Shown in pieces: positions 8,323-17,164 of a stretch of 64,000 nucleotides of DNA. Source of the DNA: Avimonas intestinalis (lineage in GTDB: Bacteria; Bacillota; Clostridia; Oscillospirales; Acutalibacteraceae); NCBI GenBank assembly GCA_904380375.1, contig CAJFID010000008.1:18866-82865 (forward strand), in the 5' to 3' direction. The notes beneath the pieces are model-generated. The model was not told the DNA's origin. It made no database searches and saw only the letters and a list, made by a program, of their open reading frames with translations. Made by a program: the position numbers and the translations under genes. Each line of letters starts with the position of its first letter. Position 1 is the first letter of the stretch.

Positions 8323-9333
8323 CTATTTGCGTGCGCCGGCAGGCTGCGGGGCGGGATCTCGGCGGCGTTTTGGCCGCGCGGCCTTTGCCCTCCGGCGTCC
8401 ATGCGGTTCGCGGTTCTCCTCCGGCCCGGCATGGCGCGCAAAGCGCCGCACCGCCTGCGCCTGCACCGTGTGGAACAGGGGCGCGGCGTAAAAATAGGGC
8501 AGCACGGCCAGGCAGGCGGCCAACCAGCCGGCAAAGCCGAGGTACAGCCCAACCGTCTCCCCCAGCCTGCCCCGCATGATGCGGCGGGCCCGGCGGAAGA
8601 GGCCCCGCTGCTCCGGACTATCCAGCAGGTACTGGGCGGGGAGGTAGCGCAGCATCAGCAGCTCCAGCGCGACGAACCCACCCAACAGCGCGGTCAGCCC
8701 CAAAACCGTACACAACATCAAGGTCAAATCCGCCAGCGGCGTGCGGCTCCCGCCCCGGCGGATCAGCTCCCCATAGCCCACCAACAGCGCCGACGGCGCA
8801 TAGCAGAGCGCGCCCCAGCACAGACGGCGCAGGAACAGCCCCAGCCGCCACCGCAGCGTGCGGAGGTAGCCGCGCCGGTAAAAGGAAAAGAGGAGGGAAT
8901 AGGGCGGCCCTTCCCCTCCGCTTTGCCCGCCGGACGGTCCGGGCCTCTGGCGGGCCGATCCCGCCGGAGGGAGTTCCAGGTGGATCTCCTGCGTCCTTCC
9001 CAGTGCGTCCCGTTCCCGCTCCGCCCGCGGGGAAGGGGCAGGCGCGGCGGAAGCAGCCAGCCGCCGGTAATACAGCGCCCGCCCCGCCAGGAGAGGGGAG
9101 ACCAGCAGCCAATCCAGCAGGAGCATCGCCAGCAGCACCACGCCGTACAGCCATCCGCCGGACCACAGCGCGCCGGCGGTGATCACCCGCTCCGCCCCCA
9201 GCCCTAGGAGCGCCAGGGCCGCCAGTTGGCCCAGCAGCACCAGCAGCCCGGCCCCCAGCCGCGTGCATTCGACCGCGGCGGCATTCAGCCAATTCCCCCT
9301 TAAACATCTGCGCGCCCGCTGCGCCGGCCTCAT
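8323..9333 (-). CDS. multi-pass membrane protein of unknown function
   Basis: 336-residue integral membrane protein. Hydrophobic helices are visible near residues 24-45, 57-82, 183-205, 220-250 and 278-305, separated by a hydrophilic, Pro/Arg-rich loop (about 95-140). The C terminus is a strongly basic tail. The layout with a final helix carrying PYFYAAPLFH is reminiscent of DUF975-like membrane proteins, but I cannot make a firm family call. The start ATG at 9333 has a GGGGAGGAA site. It is convergent with the MutS-like gene and divergent from glmS, and has no obvious operon partners. Confidence 0.7.
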   Translation of the reverse strand: MRPAQRARRCLRGNWLNAAAVECTRLGAGLLVLLGQLAALALLGLGAERVITAGALWSGGWLYGVVLLAMLLLDWLLVSPLLAGRALYYRRLAASAAPAPSPRAERERDALGRTQEIHLELPPAGSARQRPGPSGGQSGGEGPPYSLLFSFYRRGYLRTLRWRLGLFLRRLCWGALCYAPSALLVGYGELIRRGGSRTPLADLTLMLCTVLGLTALLGGFVALELLMLRYLPAQYLLDSPEQRGLFRRARRIMRGRLGETVGLYLGFAGWLAACLAVLPYFYAAPLFHTVQAQAVRRFARHAGPEENREPHGRRRAKAARPKRRRDPAPQPAGARK

Positions 9334-9548
9334 AGGCGTTCCTCCCCTGGATGGATACCCGCCGCTTTCTTTCGGAGCGGCGGGATGGTTTCTTCCGTAG
9401 TATGCCCGGCGGTCCGGGGTTTGATACCGCGGGGCAGGGCGCGGCTCCCCGTTTCCGACCGTCGGTTTGGTCCCGCCTTCCAGGGGACAAGTCCGGGGCA
9501 GATTTGTACTTTCGGACAGGTTTTGTGGCTTTTTCGACGAAATTTTCC
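9334..9548. other. divergent intergenic region upstream of glmS
   Basis: No gene seen. A 9-bp hairpin (CCCGCCGCT/AGCGGCGGG, 9358-9366 and 9376-9384) would lie in the leader of the minus-strand membrane protein mRNA. Confidence 0.5.
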
Positions 9549-9577
9549 TTGATTATTCGCCGGCCCTGCGGTAGAAT
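9549..9577 (+). promoter_or_regulatory. sigma-A promoter of glmS
   Basis: TTGATT at 9549-9554, a 17-base spacer, and TAGAAT at 9572-9577. The predicted transcript has a leader of about 205 bases before the glmS ATG, with several GC-rich hairpins. Confidence 0.7.
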
Positions 9578-9789
9578 ACAGAAAGGTAAGTAGAAGGCCG
9601 CTGACGAGTCGGCGGCAGAGGGGGCCGCAAAGGGCCGGAAACGGGATCGACAGGACGCAGAGCCGGCCGCCCTTTCCCGCCCGGGAATCCAGGCCCCCGG
9701 CCCCGGTTCGTTTTCTGCGCCTGCCGCTGTTTGTGGGATCGGCGGCAGGTGCAGGAGGGCGGCGCTATGAAAGGAGCAAAAGCAGAACC

Positions 9790-11619
9790 ATGTGTGGAAT
9801 TGTAGGCTTTATCGGAAGCAAGCCGGCCGCCCCTCTGTTGCTTGAGGGGCTGGCCAAGCTGGAATACCGCGGGTACGACTCGGCGGGGATCGCCCTGATT
9901 GATCACGGGGACATCGTCATTGAGAAATCCAAGGGCCGGCTGAGCGTGCTGAGCGAGCGCCTGAACGGCGGTCAGGATATCCAATCAACGATCGGTATCG
10001 GCCACACCCGCTGGGCGACGCACGGCAAGCCGAGCGACGAGAACTCCCATCCGCATAAGAGCGCGAGCGGGCGGTTCGCGGTAGTCCATAACGGGATCAT
10101 TGAGAACTATGCCGCTCTCAAAAAGCAGCTCCAGGACAAGGGGGTGGAATTCCTGTCCGAAACCGACACCGAGGTGATCGCCCATCTGATTGAGCAGAAT
10201 TATACCGGCGATTTCCTGGCTGCCGTACGGGCCGCCATCCAGCAGCTGGAGGGCTCCTACGCGCTGGGGGTGCTCTGTTCGGAGCATCCGGACGAATTCA
10301 TTGCGGTGCGCAATGCCAGCCCCCTGATCGTGGGGCTGGCCGATATCGGGAATTTCATCGCGTCGGATATCCCGGCCGTCCTGGCCTATACCCGGCGGGT
10401 GATCCAGCTCGCGGATCACGAAATCGCCCGCCTGACCCGCGGAAATGTGGAAATTTTTGACCAGGCCGGAAACCCGGTGGAAAAACAGCCCATCACCGTG
10501 GATTGGGACGTCAGCAGCGCGGAAAAGGGCGGCTACGCCCATTTCATGATTAAGGAGATCATGGAGCAGCCCCAGGCGCTGGCGGCCACCATCTCCCCCC
10601 GGATTGACGCGGACGGCGGCATTGTGCTCGACGGCATCCACCTGACCGCGGCCCAGCTGCGTAAGATCAACCGCCTGTTTATTGTGGCCTGCGGCTCGGC
10701 CTATCACGCGGGCGTGGTGGGGAAATATGTGATTGAAAAGCTGGCCCGCCTGCCGGTAGAGGTGGACCTGGCCTCCGAATTCCGGTACCGCGACCCGATT
10801 GTGGATGAAAAGTCGCTGGTCATCATCATCAGCCAGTCGGGCGAGACGGCGGACACCCTGGCCGCCCTGCGGGAGGCCAAACGCCGGGGCGCGCGGGTGC
10901 TCTCGATCGTCAACGTGGTGGGGAGCACCATCGCCAGCGAGAGCGACGACGTGCTGTACACCTGGGCCGGGCCGGAAATTTCGGTTGCGACCACCAAGGC
11001 CTACTCCACCCAGCTGACCATGCTGTACCTGATCGCGTTCTACATCGCCAACAAGCTGGGGAAAATTGACGGCCGTGACCTGCGGCGGCTGCTCAGCGCC
11101 CTGATCCGCCTGCCGGATATGGTGTCCGGCATCCTGCGCCAGGCCGGGGAGATCCAGCAGCTCGCCCAGCGGTACGCTTACCTTGAGCACGCCTACTTCA
11201 TCGGGCGCAACCTCGACTACGCAGTGGCGCTCGAGGCCTCCCTCAAGCTCAAGGAGATCAGTTACATCCATTCGGAGGCCTATGCCGCCGGGGAGCTCAA
11301 ACACGGCACCATCTCCCTGATTGAGGAGGGGACCTTTGTGGTCGCCCTGGCCTGCTGTGAGAAGCTGATCGAAAAAACCATGTCCAACATCAAGGAGGTC
11401 AAGGCCCGCGGCGCGGAGGTGCTGGTGCTGACCACCGACGACAACCGCGACGTGCTGCCGGAGGCGGACCATGTGCTCTACATCCCGAAAACCAACGACC
11501 TGCTGATGCCCTCGCTTGAGGTCGTCCCCATGCAGCTGCTGGGGTATTATATCGCCCTGGCCCGCAAGTGCGACATTGACAAGCCGCGCAACCTGGCCAA
11601 GAGCGTGACGGTGGAATAA
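9790..11619 (+). CDS. glmS: glutamine-fructose-6-phosphate aminotransferase (isomerizing)
   Basis: 609 residues, the usual length. It makes glucosamine-6-phosphate from fructose-6-phosphate and glutamine, the first step to UDP-GlcNAc for cell wall synthesis. The start is fixed by MCGIVGFIG: the Cys at position 2 becomes the N-terminal nucleophile of the class II glutaminase domain. Two SIS isomerase domains follow (SQSGETADTLAALR near residue 350 and a second copy after about 460), and the C terminus PRNLAKSVTVE is typical and closes the active site. The Shine-Dalgarno is AAAGGAG. An in-frame extension upstream was rejected because it would bury Cys2. The gene has its own promoter, a long leader and a strong shared terminator. 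Confidence 0.98.
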   Translation: MCGIVGFIGSKPAAPLLLEGLAKLEYRGYDSAGIALIDHGDIVIEKSKGRLSVLSERLNGGQDIQSTIGIGHTRWATHGKPSDENSHPHKSASGRFAVVHNGIIENYAALKKQLQDKGVEFLSETDTEVIAHLIEQNYTGDFLAAVRAAIQQLEGSYALGVLCSEHPDEFIAVRNASPLIVGLADIGNFIASDIPAVLAYTRRVIQLADHEIARLTRGNVEIFDQAGNPVEKQPITVDWDVSSAEKGGYAHFMIKEIMEQPQALAATISPRIDADGGIVLDGIHLTAAQLRKINRLFIVACGSAYHAGVVGKYVIEKLARLPVEVDLASEFRYRDPIVDEKSLVIIISQSGETADTLAALREAKRRGARVLSIVNVVGSTIASESDDVLYTWAGPEISVATTKAYSTQLTMLYLIAFYIANKLGKIDGRDLRRLLSALIRLPDMVSGILRQAGEIQQLAQRYAYLEHAYFIGRNLDYAVALEASLKLKEISYIHSEAYAAGELKHGTISLIEEGTFVVALACCEKLIEKTMSNIKEVKARGAEVLVLTTDDNRDVLPEADHVLYIPKTNDLLMPSLEVVPMQLLGYYIALARKCDIDKPRNLAKSVTVE

Positions 11620-11657
11620 AGCGGCGCCCAAACGTCCGGAGAGAGGGGCCGGGCTTG

Positions 11658-11711
11658 GGCATCATAAGGGAAAGGGGATGGCGTTCGCCATCCCCTTTCC
11701 CTTATGATGCC
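11658..11711. terminator. bidirectional terminator between glmS and the GH3 gene
   Basis: Perfect 26-bp inverted repeat (11658-11683 and 11686-11711) with only TT between the arms. The arms carry the polypurine segment AAGGGAAAGGGGATGG. It ends at the first base of the GH3 stop codon and serves both convergent genes. No U-tract is needed on either side to see the symmetry, but the right arm is pyrimidine-rich. Confidence 0.85.
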
Positions 11712-13153
11712 TATTTCAGCAGCCCCCGCGCGTATTTCCAGGAAAGCACCCGGAACACGGCGTGATCCAGCGTCTCCTGCGGGATCACGCCCGCTCGCAG
11801 GGCGGATAAAATTTCGGCGTATCCTGCGGCGTAATCGTCCAGAAGAAGCAGGTCGTTCCCCGCCAGGAGGGCCTGCACGGCGGGGTCGCGTTCCTCCGCG
11901 TATTTTTTGATCGCATCCATCGCCAGGTCGTCGGTCATTACCAGCCCGGTAAAGCCCAGCTCCCGCAGCTTTTGATGCACGGCGGGCGACAGGGAGGCGG
12001 GATGCTCGGCGTCCAGGCATTCCATGATGGTATGGGAAACCAGCACGCAGTCCGCCCCGGCGCGGATCCCCTCCTCAAAGGGGAGAAAATCCCCGCTTTC
12101 AAAGGCGGAAAGGGGACGGGAGTCCACCGCCACCCCGGTATGGGTATCCGCGTTCCCGCCATAGCCGGGGAAGTGCTTCAGCGTCCCGGACAGATTGCCC
12201 GCGTGAAAGGCTTTGATGACCGCCGCGACGTACGCGCCGGTTTCCTCCGCTCCTCTGCCCAAGGTGCGGGGGTAAATATACGCGCTTTTGTCCGACGTCA
12301 CATCGCAGACCGGCGCGAGGTTGACGTTCACGCCCAGCGAAACCAGCAGCGCCGCCTTTTCGGCTGCATCGGCGCGGATGGCATCCAGGCCGCCGGCCGC
12401 GTAAATCTCCTGCGGCGCGCGGAATTTTTCCGCGCGAATCCCCGCGTTTCCGCTCACCCGCACCACGGTGCCGCCCTCTTCATCCGTGGCGAGCATCAGC
12501 GGGATGTCGGCCGCCGCCTGGTAGGATGCCAGGGTTTTCCGTACCTCGTCGGCGGTCTTGCCCTGGAAATCCCGTCCAAACAGCACATAGCCGCCCAAAT
12601 GGAATTGCGCCGCCGCTTCGGCCGCGCCGGTGCTTGGGCAGCGCGCCAGCAGCACCTGCCCGGCCTTTTCCTCCACGCTCATGGCCTGGAGTCTGGCGTA
12701 CGCTTTGCTGTAATAGGCAGAGAAGATCCCGCCGTCCTGCCAGGCCGCCGGGACGGCGCTCCCGCTCTGCGTAGGCGCGTTGGTTCCCTGGGCCTGCGTT
12801 TTTGGCGGCGTTTGGGTCGCGCCGGTACCCTTTGTGGTCCCGGCCGCTGTCGTTCCTGCGGCGGTAGTTTCCTCGGCCTGTGTGCCGCCCTGCGTGTGCG
12901 GCGGCGTTTGGGTGTCCGTCGCCGCAGTCCCGCCGTCTGTGGTTTCGGCTGTCGAGCCTCCGGCTTCCGTCGTGCCCGAAACGGTGGCTTGGATGCCGGA
13001 GGCCGTCGTTGTCCCGCCGGCCCCGCTTTCCTCCGGGACGACTGCCGCACAGCTGCTGCACAGCATGGCTATCAGCGCCGGCAGTACGACGGCCGCCACG
13101 GCAAGCCGCCGCTTTCCCTGGCGTGTACTCTTTTTGCTTTCCCTATTTTCCAT
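11711..13153 (-). CDS. GH3-family glycosidase lipoprotein (NagZ-like beta-N-acetylhexosaminidase)
   Basis: About 480 residues. A basic N terminus and hydrophobic helix (LAVAAVVLPALIAML) end in CSSC, a plausible lipobox, so the protein is probably anchored outside the membrane. A low-complexity Thr/Gly/Ala linker spans about 35-125. The catalytic domain is a GH3 N-terminal TIM barrel: GGYVLFGRDF, the loop KHFPGYGGNADTHTG with the His-Asp acid/base pair of NagZ-type enzymes, and the nucleophile Asp in VMTDDLAMDAI. There is no C-terminal GH3 domain, as in single-domain NagZ. Likely substrate is GlcNAc-containing peptidoglycan or glycan. The ATG at 13153 was chosen because AAGGAG is 10 bases upstream; another ATG at 13162 is too close to that site. 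Confidence 0.88.
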   Translation of the reverse strand: MENRESKKSTRQGKRRLAVAAVVLPALIAMLCSSCAAVVPEESGAGGTTTASGIQATVSGTTEAGGSTAETTDGGTAATDTQTPPHTQGGTQAEETTAAGTTAAGTTKGTGATQTPPKTQAQGTNAPTQSGSAVPAAWQDGGIFSAYYSKAYARLQAMSVEEKAGQVLLARCPSTGAAEAAAQFHLGGYVLFGRDFQGKTADEVRKTLASYQAAADIPLMLATDEEGGTVVRVSGNAGIRAEKFRAPQEIYAAGGLDAIRADAAEKAALLVSLGVNVNLAPVCDVTSDKSAYIYPRTLGRGAEETGAYVAAVIKAFHAGNLSGTLKHFPGYGGNADTHTGVAVDSRPLSAFESGDFLPFEEGIRAGADCVLVSHTIMECLDAEHPASLSPAVHQKLRELGFTGLVMTDDLAMDAIKKYAEERDPAVQALLAGNDLLLLDDYAAGYAEILSALRAGVIPQETLDHAVFRVLSWKYARGLLK

Positions 13154-13245
13154 GAACGCCATACTCCTTCCGGCACGTTTCCAGCTTTTCCCGCACCGTA
13201 ACGATGGGGCAGGGGCTTGAGGCCGTATCGCCCTTTCCAAAACCG

Positions 13246-14271
13246 TCAGGCGTCTACAACGGCAGAGGTCATGGCAAAATATTTGGCGGCAGGCACATAG
13301 TCCGGTATGCTGTTCCCGGAGCCCAAGGCATAGCCGCCCTTTTCCGCGGACATGGCCAGCAGGTTTTTGGCTCGCTCCCGGATCTCTTCCTCGGAGCGGC
13401 GGGCCAAAAAGTCCACGTCAATCCCCCCAAGGATGGCGATCCTTCCTCCCCAGCGGCGGTAGGCCTCCTCTACCGGGACGATATTGTCCTCATAGGAGTG
13501 GCGGCCGTCGTACTTCATATCCTCAATGACGTCCTCCATAATATCCACCATATAGCCGCAAGAATGCAGAACCGCCAGCTTCCCGTTTTTGTGGGCGGCC
13601 TCCACCATCTTTTTGTGCCAGGGGAACACATACTTGCGCATATCCGCCACGGACAGCATGGTCTGGGTATTGAAGCCCCAGTCGTCGTTGACCATCAGCA
13701 GGCCCACCGTATCGTATTTGGCGCACTCCTCATAGTAGTCCACCAAAATCCCGCCTACCCTGTCAAAAATGGCCTGTACCAGCTCAGGATCGTCGTACGT
13801 CATCAGGCACAGGTTGTCATACCCCACAATGCTGATCACATTTTCGAGCAGTCCTCCGGGGCTGGAGGTCATCAGCTTCATTTTGCCGGGGAGCAGGGGC
13901 GCGATTTTCTCCAGCCGGGAGTAATCCCCATGCTTGGGATCCGGCCAGGGATAGCTTTCCAAATCCTCCCAGCTCTGGATCAGGGCATGGGCGTTCAGGG
14001 AAATGGTGTCCTTGTGCTGGGTTTCCCCGGTGGGGAAGCAAAAATCGCAGCCGTAGGTGTTCACGTAGTCATAGCCGCAGGCGGCATAGGCCCTGGCCAT
14101 GTATTCCAGCTGCACGACCGGGTCCGGATCGTCCGGCCATATGCCGGCGGCCTCCAGGTAGACATCCCCGTTCATAAAGTACTCAAACAGCGTGGGCCGG
14201 TCCGGCACCTGGCACTGGAGCACCTTGCGGATGTTTTCAAAATCAGGCTCGCGATGTACTTGGTTTTTCAT
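13246..14271 (-). CDS. UroD-fold protein (uroporphyrinogen decarboxylase family, not HemE)
   Basis: 341-residue member of the URO-D superfamily, which includes HemE and the methylcobamide:coenzyme M methyltransferases MtaA/CmuA. The fold signature is VNDDWGFNT and the Zn-type motif LHSCGYM (His and Cys). The third ligand position found in MtaA-like enzymes is replaced in the C-terminal loop GSGNSIPDYV. No heme genes are nearby and four paralogs occur at 33-38.7 kb, so it is not HemE. Its closest relative here is the 37636-38682 protein, which shares the HSCG and GSGNSIPDYV motifs. It is in a minus-strand series with pyrE (86-bp gap) and the GH3 lipoprotein (92-bp gap). The start ATG follows AAAAGGGG. 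Substrate unknown; methyl transfer is a family-based guess. Confidence 0.85.
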   Translation of the reverse strand: MKNQVHREPDFENIRKVLQCQVPDRPTLFEYFMNGDVYLEAAGIWPDDPDPVVQLEYMARAYAACGYDYVNTYGCDFCFPTGETQHKDTISLNAHALIQSWEDLESYPWPDPKHGDYSRLEKIAPLLPGKMKLMTSSPGGLLENVISIVGYDNLCLMTYDDPELVQAIFDRVGGILVDYYEECAKYDTVGLLMVNDDWGFNTQTMLSVADMRKYVFPWHKKMVEAAHKNGKLAVLHSCGYMVDIMEDVIEDMKYDGRHSYEDNIVPVEEAYRRWGGRIAILGGIDVDFLARRSEEEIRERAKNLLAMSAEKGGYALGSGNSIPDYVPAAKYFAMTSAVVDA

Positions 14272-14357
14272 GAAAATGCCCCTTTTCTGTACGGTACAGG
14301 AAGGGCGGAGCCGCCGCTTCCTTCGCGCGCCTTTTCCTGTTTTCCATGTTACCCCTG

Positions 14358-15032
14358 TCACCCGCGGACGCCGTACTCCTTTAAGTACGCTTCCATCTTC
14401 TCCCGCACCGCGTCGTCCAGGACCACCTTGCCGTCGACCCGGACGTTGTGCAGGGTGTCGATAATTTCCCGCACCGTGACGATGGGGTAGGTGGCGATCC
14501 CATAATCCCGCTGGATCTCCTGGATGGCGGAGAGCTCGCCCTTGCCCCGTTCCATCCGGTCGACCGACACCACCAGCCCGGCGATCTTTACATCCGCGAT
14601 GCCTTTCAGGATGGGCAGGCATTCCCGCATCGCGGTGCCGGCGGTGATCACGTCCTCAATGACGACGACCCGGTCGCCGTCCCTGAGCGGGTAGCCGACC
14701 AGCACGCCCCCCTCGCCGTGGTCCTTGGCCTCCTTGCGGTTAAAGCAGTAGTTGACGTCCCGCCCGTATTGGTTGTACAGCGCAATGGAGCAGGCCACCG
14801 ACAGGGGGATGCCCTTGTACGCCGGGCCGAACAGCGCGTCCACCGGCTGGGGGAAATGCTCCTGCACGCAGGCGGCGTAGTATTCGCCCAGCTTGGCGGC
14901 CTGTGCGCCGGTGCGGTAATTCCCGGTGTTGATGAAATAGGGGGTTTGGCGGCCGCTCTTGGTGACAAAATCGCCGAAGGTCAGCACCCCGGAACGGACC
15001 ATAAACTGGATAAACTCTTTTTTGTACGACAT
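14358..15032 (-). CDS. pyrE: orotate phosphoribosyltransferase
   Basis: 224 residues. It converts orotate and PRPP to orotidine-5'-phosphate in de novo pyrimidine synthesis. The PRPP-binding motif is VVVIEDVITAGTA (about residues 127-139), and the flexible loop NRKEAKDHGEGG precedes it. The N-terminal TKSGRQTPYFIN is typical. The ATG at 15032 is preceded by AAAGGATGG. No other pyr genes are adjacent and no PyrR attenuator is evident. Confidence 0.96.
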   Translation of the reverse strand: MSYKKEFIQFMVRSGVLTFGDFVTKSGRQTPYFINTGNYRTGAQAAKLGEYYAACVQEHFPQPVDALFGPAYKGIPLSVACSIALYNQYGRDVNYCFNRKEAKDHGEGGVLVGYPLRDGDRVVVIEDVITAGTAMRECLPILKGIADVKIAGLVVSVDRMERGKGELSAIQEIQRDYGIATYPIVTVREIIDTLHNVRVDGKVVLDDAVREKMEAYLKEYGVRG

Positions 15033-15080
15033 CGTTTTCCATCCTTTCTGCAATCCGCCGCTTATGGGCGGCGCGCCGGG

Positions 15081-15551
15081 TTATCCGCCGAGGCTCCCCA
15101 GCGCCCGGCGGCCCTCGGGCGTGAGCACTGCCCGCCCCCGCCGGATATGCGGGGTGTCGAACAGGAAGCCCGGCCGGCCCTTGCCCTCTTCCACCAGGGC
15201 GCAGAGCTCCCGGTACACGGCAGACTGCCGGTACACGGCGTAATCCGCCGCCACCGTCACCGCTGGGCGGTAATCGATTTTGATCAGCCCGGCTTGCTCC
15301 AGCCGGGCGAGGGCCTGCCCGCGCTCCTTGATGACCGCCATCGGGTCATCCGGGTTTTCCAGCCGCACATGGTTGAGCGCGGTCGAGCGCAGTTCCCATT
15401 CCCGGCTGCTCCGCAGCTCCAGCCGGACGAGGGGGTACCGCTTTACGCCGGCGATCGTCGCCAGCAGGGCCCGGTCCTCCGGGGAGAGGGAGCCCCCTTC
15501 CTTCGCCGGGAGGGCGTCCCGGTCGGGGTGCGCGTGGGAGTGATTTGGCAT
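15081..15551 (-). CDS. conserved-looking protein of unknown function
   Basis: 156-residue soluble protein. I do not recognise a family. The composition is mixed alpha/beta with charged helices and no membrane segment or signal peptide. The C-terminal part (RRGRAVLTPEGRRALGSL) looks like the end of a winged-helix domain and the middle (RGQALARLEQAGLIKIDY) like a wHTH recognition segment, so a small DNA-binding role is possible but unproven. It has a GGGGCAGGA site and lies 49 bases upstream of pyrE and 98 bases downstream of the Smr gene, in the same orientation, so it is likely co-transcribed. Confidence 0.7.
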   Translation of the reverse strand: MPNHSHAHPDRDALPAKEGGSLSPEDRALLATIAGVKRYPLVRLELRSSREWELRSTALNHVRLENPDDPMAVIKERGQALARLEQAGLIKIDYRPAVTVAADYAVYRQSAVYRELCALVEEGKGRPGFLFDTPHIRRGRAVLTPEGRRALGSLGG

Positions 15552-15649
15552 TGTTCCTGCCCCTTTCTGTCATCGGCGGCCTTTTCGGCCGACCCGCCGG
15601 CCGCTGCCGCGGCTTGCGCCGGATTCCGGGGCAAGCCGCCCTTCCGCGT

Positions 15650-15943
15650 CTACCGCAGGATCAGCAGCGTGACCCCTTGGTTCAGCCCCACCACCTTGGA
15701 GCGGATGCGGGGGTGCTTTAGGCGGTTGCGCACCATCTCCTGCAATACGGTGCCGCCGGTGTACCCGTGGATGACGGTCACTTCCCGCACGCTGCCGTCC
15801 AGCCGGCTCAGCACCCGCTCCAGATGGGCCTTGGCCTGCTCGCAGGTCATGTGGTGGATGTCCACCTCCACCTTCTGCGCCGAGGAAAACTGCGGCGCCC
15901 AGCCCGGCGTCATCCGCCGGGAGGGAGGATGCGAACGCCCCAT
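15650..15943 (-). CDS. Smr-domain protein
   Basis: 97-residue protein consisting essentially of a small MutS-related (Smr) domain. The first motif is VDIHHMTCEQA (usually LDLHG) and the second is TVIHGYTGG (usually IHGxGxG). Stand-alone Smr proteins have been linked to nuclease activity on DNA or to ribosome rescue, so the exact role is open. The ATG at 15943 follows GGAAAGGGGACGGGG; a further ATG 34 bases upstream is less well placed. It is the first gene of the minus-strand series running through pyrE. Confidence 0.85.
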   Translation of the reverse strand: MGRSHPPSRRMTPGWAPQFSSAQKVEVDIHHMTCEQAKAHLERVLSRLDGSVREVTVIHGYTGGTVLQEMVRNRLKHPRIRSKVVGLNQGVTLLILR

Positions 15944-15974
15944 GTCCCCGTCCCCTTTCCTGCGCGTTTTATCC

Positions 15975-16003
15975 ATTATACGGCATCCGGAAGCCGGACG
16001 CAA
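15975..16003 (-). promoter_or_regulatory. sigma-A promoter of the smr-pyrE series
   Basis: Minus strand TTGCGT (16003-15998), 17-base spacer, TATAAT (15980-15975). It is divergent from the promoter at 16016-16043. Confidence 0.6.
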
Positions 16004-16015
16004 GGGGGCCGCGCA

Positions 16016-16043
16016 TTGACTTTTTGCGCGGCGGGGGTATACT
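16016..16043 (+). promoter_or_regulatory. sigma-A promoter of the UPF0340 gene
   Basis: TTGACT (16016-16021), 16-base spacer, TATACT (16038-16043). The start codon is about 180 bases downstream, behind a GC-rich leader. Confidence 0.7.
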
Positions 16044-16223
16044 AGGGGCAGTAGGGGAACGGGAGGACGCCGCGGCCCGGTGCCGCTCCCTATCCCCTAT
16101 CCCAAAGGACGATATCCCGCGGCGCCGCCGGAGCGAGAGGGACGCCCGCCGGGCGCAGCCCCTCCCGGCTTAAGGGGCGGCCGCCGCGGGATACACGCGC
16201 CTATAAAGAAAGGGCGATGCCGA

Positions 16224-16781
16224 ATGTATGAGGAAATCACGGCGCAGGCGCGCGCCGCCGTGTGTGAATTGCTGGATGCGGCCGGACTGCGGGAGGGGCA
16301 GCTCCTGGTGGTGGGCTGTTCTTCGAGCGAAATGGTCGGGCAGGCGATCGGCACCGGCTCCAGCCGGGAGGCGGCGGCCGCCCTGCTGGAAGGGCTGTAC
16401 CCGCCGCTGCGGCAGCGCGGCGTCTTCCTGGCCGCCCAGTGCTGCGAGCATCTCAACCGCGCCCTGATCGTGGAGCGGGAGGCGGCGGAGCGGTACGGGC
16501 TGGAGCTGGAGATCGTCAATGTCGTCCCCCAGCCCAAAGCGGGCGGCTCCTTTGCCACGGCGGCCTATGAGGCCTTTGCCGACCCCGTGGCGGTGGAGGA
16601 GGTGCGCGCCCACGCCGGGATGGACATCGGCCACACCCTGATCGGGATGCATCTGCGGCGGGTCGCCGTCCCCCTGCGGCTGTCGGTCACGCAGATCGGC
16701 CGGGCGCCGCTGGTGTGCGCCCGCACCCGGCCCAAGTTCATCGGGGGCGAGCGCGCCCACTACCGGCAGGACCTGCTGTGA
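16224..16781 (+). CDS. UPF0340 / TIGR01440 family protein
   Basis: 185-residue soluble protein of the conserved Firmicutes family UPF0340 (YwlG-like). The early motif LVVGCSSSEMVGQAIGT, the middle AAQCCEHLNRALIVE and the late HAGMDIGHTLIGMHLRRVAVPLR are characteristic of the family. The function is not established; a Rossmann-like fold and conserved Cys/His residues suggest an enzyme. The ATG at 16224 is chosen over an upstream in-frame ATG at 16080 because the family starts here and a GAAAGGGCG site precedes it. It is monocistronic as far as can be seen. Confidence 0.9.
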   Translation: MYEEITAQARAAVCELLDAAGLREGQLLVVGCSSSEMVGQAIGTGSSREAAAALLEGLYPPLRQRGVFLAAQCCEHLNRALIVEREAAERYGLELEIVNVVPQPKAGGSFATAAYEAFADPVAVEEVRAHAGMDIGHTLIGMHLRRVAVPLRLSVTQIGRAPLVCARTRPKFIGGERAHYRQDLL

Positions 16782-17108
16782 GCCGCGGACTGTATGCGGG
16801 GCCGCCTCCGCGGCGTCCGGCCTCTTTTCCCCCGTTTGACGCCGGCTTGTTTTGGAAAGCCGCCTCCCTCTGCGGGCGCGGCCAGGACTGCCCCTGAAGC
16901 GGCTTGCGTAGGCCCAGAAAAGGCCTGGCGCCGGCTTGGCCCCGCAAAGGGGCAATGGAACAATGCCATCGCGTTACCCGGCCTATACCCGCCGCCTGCG
17001 CGGGCAGTCGCTGGCGGCTGTCCTGGATGCTTTCCAAAGGAACGCCCTTTCGCTCCGGCGTTCCCTGTGCCCCCGGTTCTGCCGGGGGCGCTTAAGCGGG
17101 CAAGCAGA
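16782..17108. other. intergenic region, no gene seen
   Basis: GC-rich and without a supported reading frame on either strand. It ends in the terminator described separately. Confidence 0.5.
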
Positions 17109-17147
17109 AGCCCCCGTCCGGAAACCCGGGCGGGGGCTCGTTTTGTT
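17109..17147 (+). terminator. rho-independent terminator
   Basis: Thirteen-bp stem AGCCCCCGTCCGG/CCGGGCGGGGGCT with one G-U pair (17109-17121, 17126-17138), then CGTTTTGTTT. It is convergent with the AbrB gene and can serve the UPF0340 transcript, and perhaps AbrB from the other strand. Confidence 0.8.
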
Positions 17148-17164
17148 TGCGCAGGCGGAGCCTT

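Noticed and set aside
9601..9660. Hammerhead-like words CTGACGAG and GAAAC in the glmS leader
   Set aside because: Stem II does not close next to GAAA (G opposite G) and no UH cleavage triplet precedes a matching stem I strand.
13246..14271. Assignment as hemE
   Set aside because: The zinc-type HSC motif and multiple paralogs fit the MtaA-like branch better, and no heme biosynthesis genes are present.
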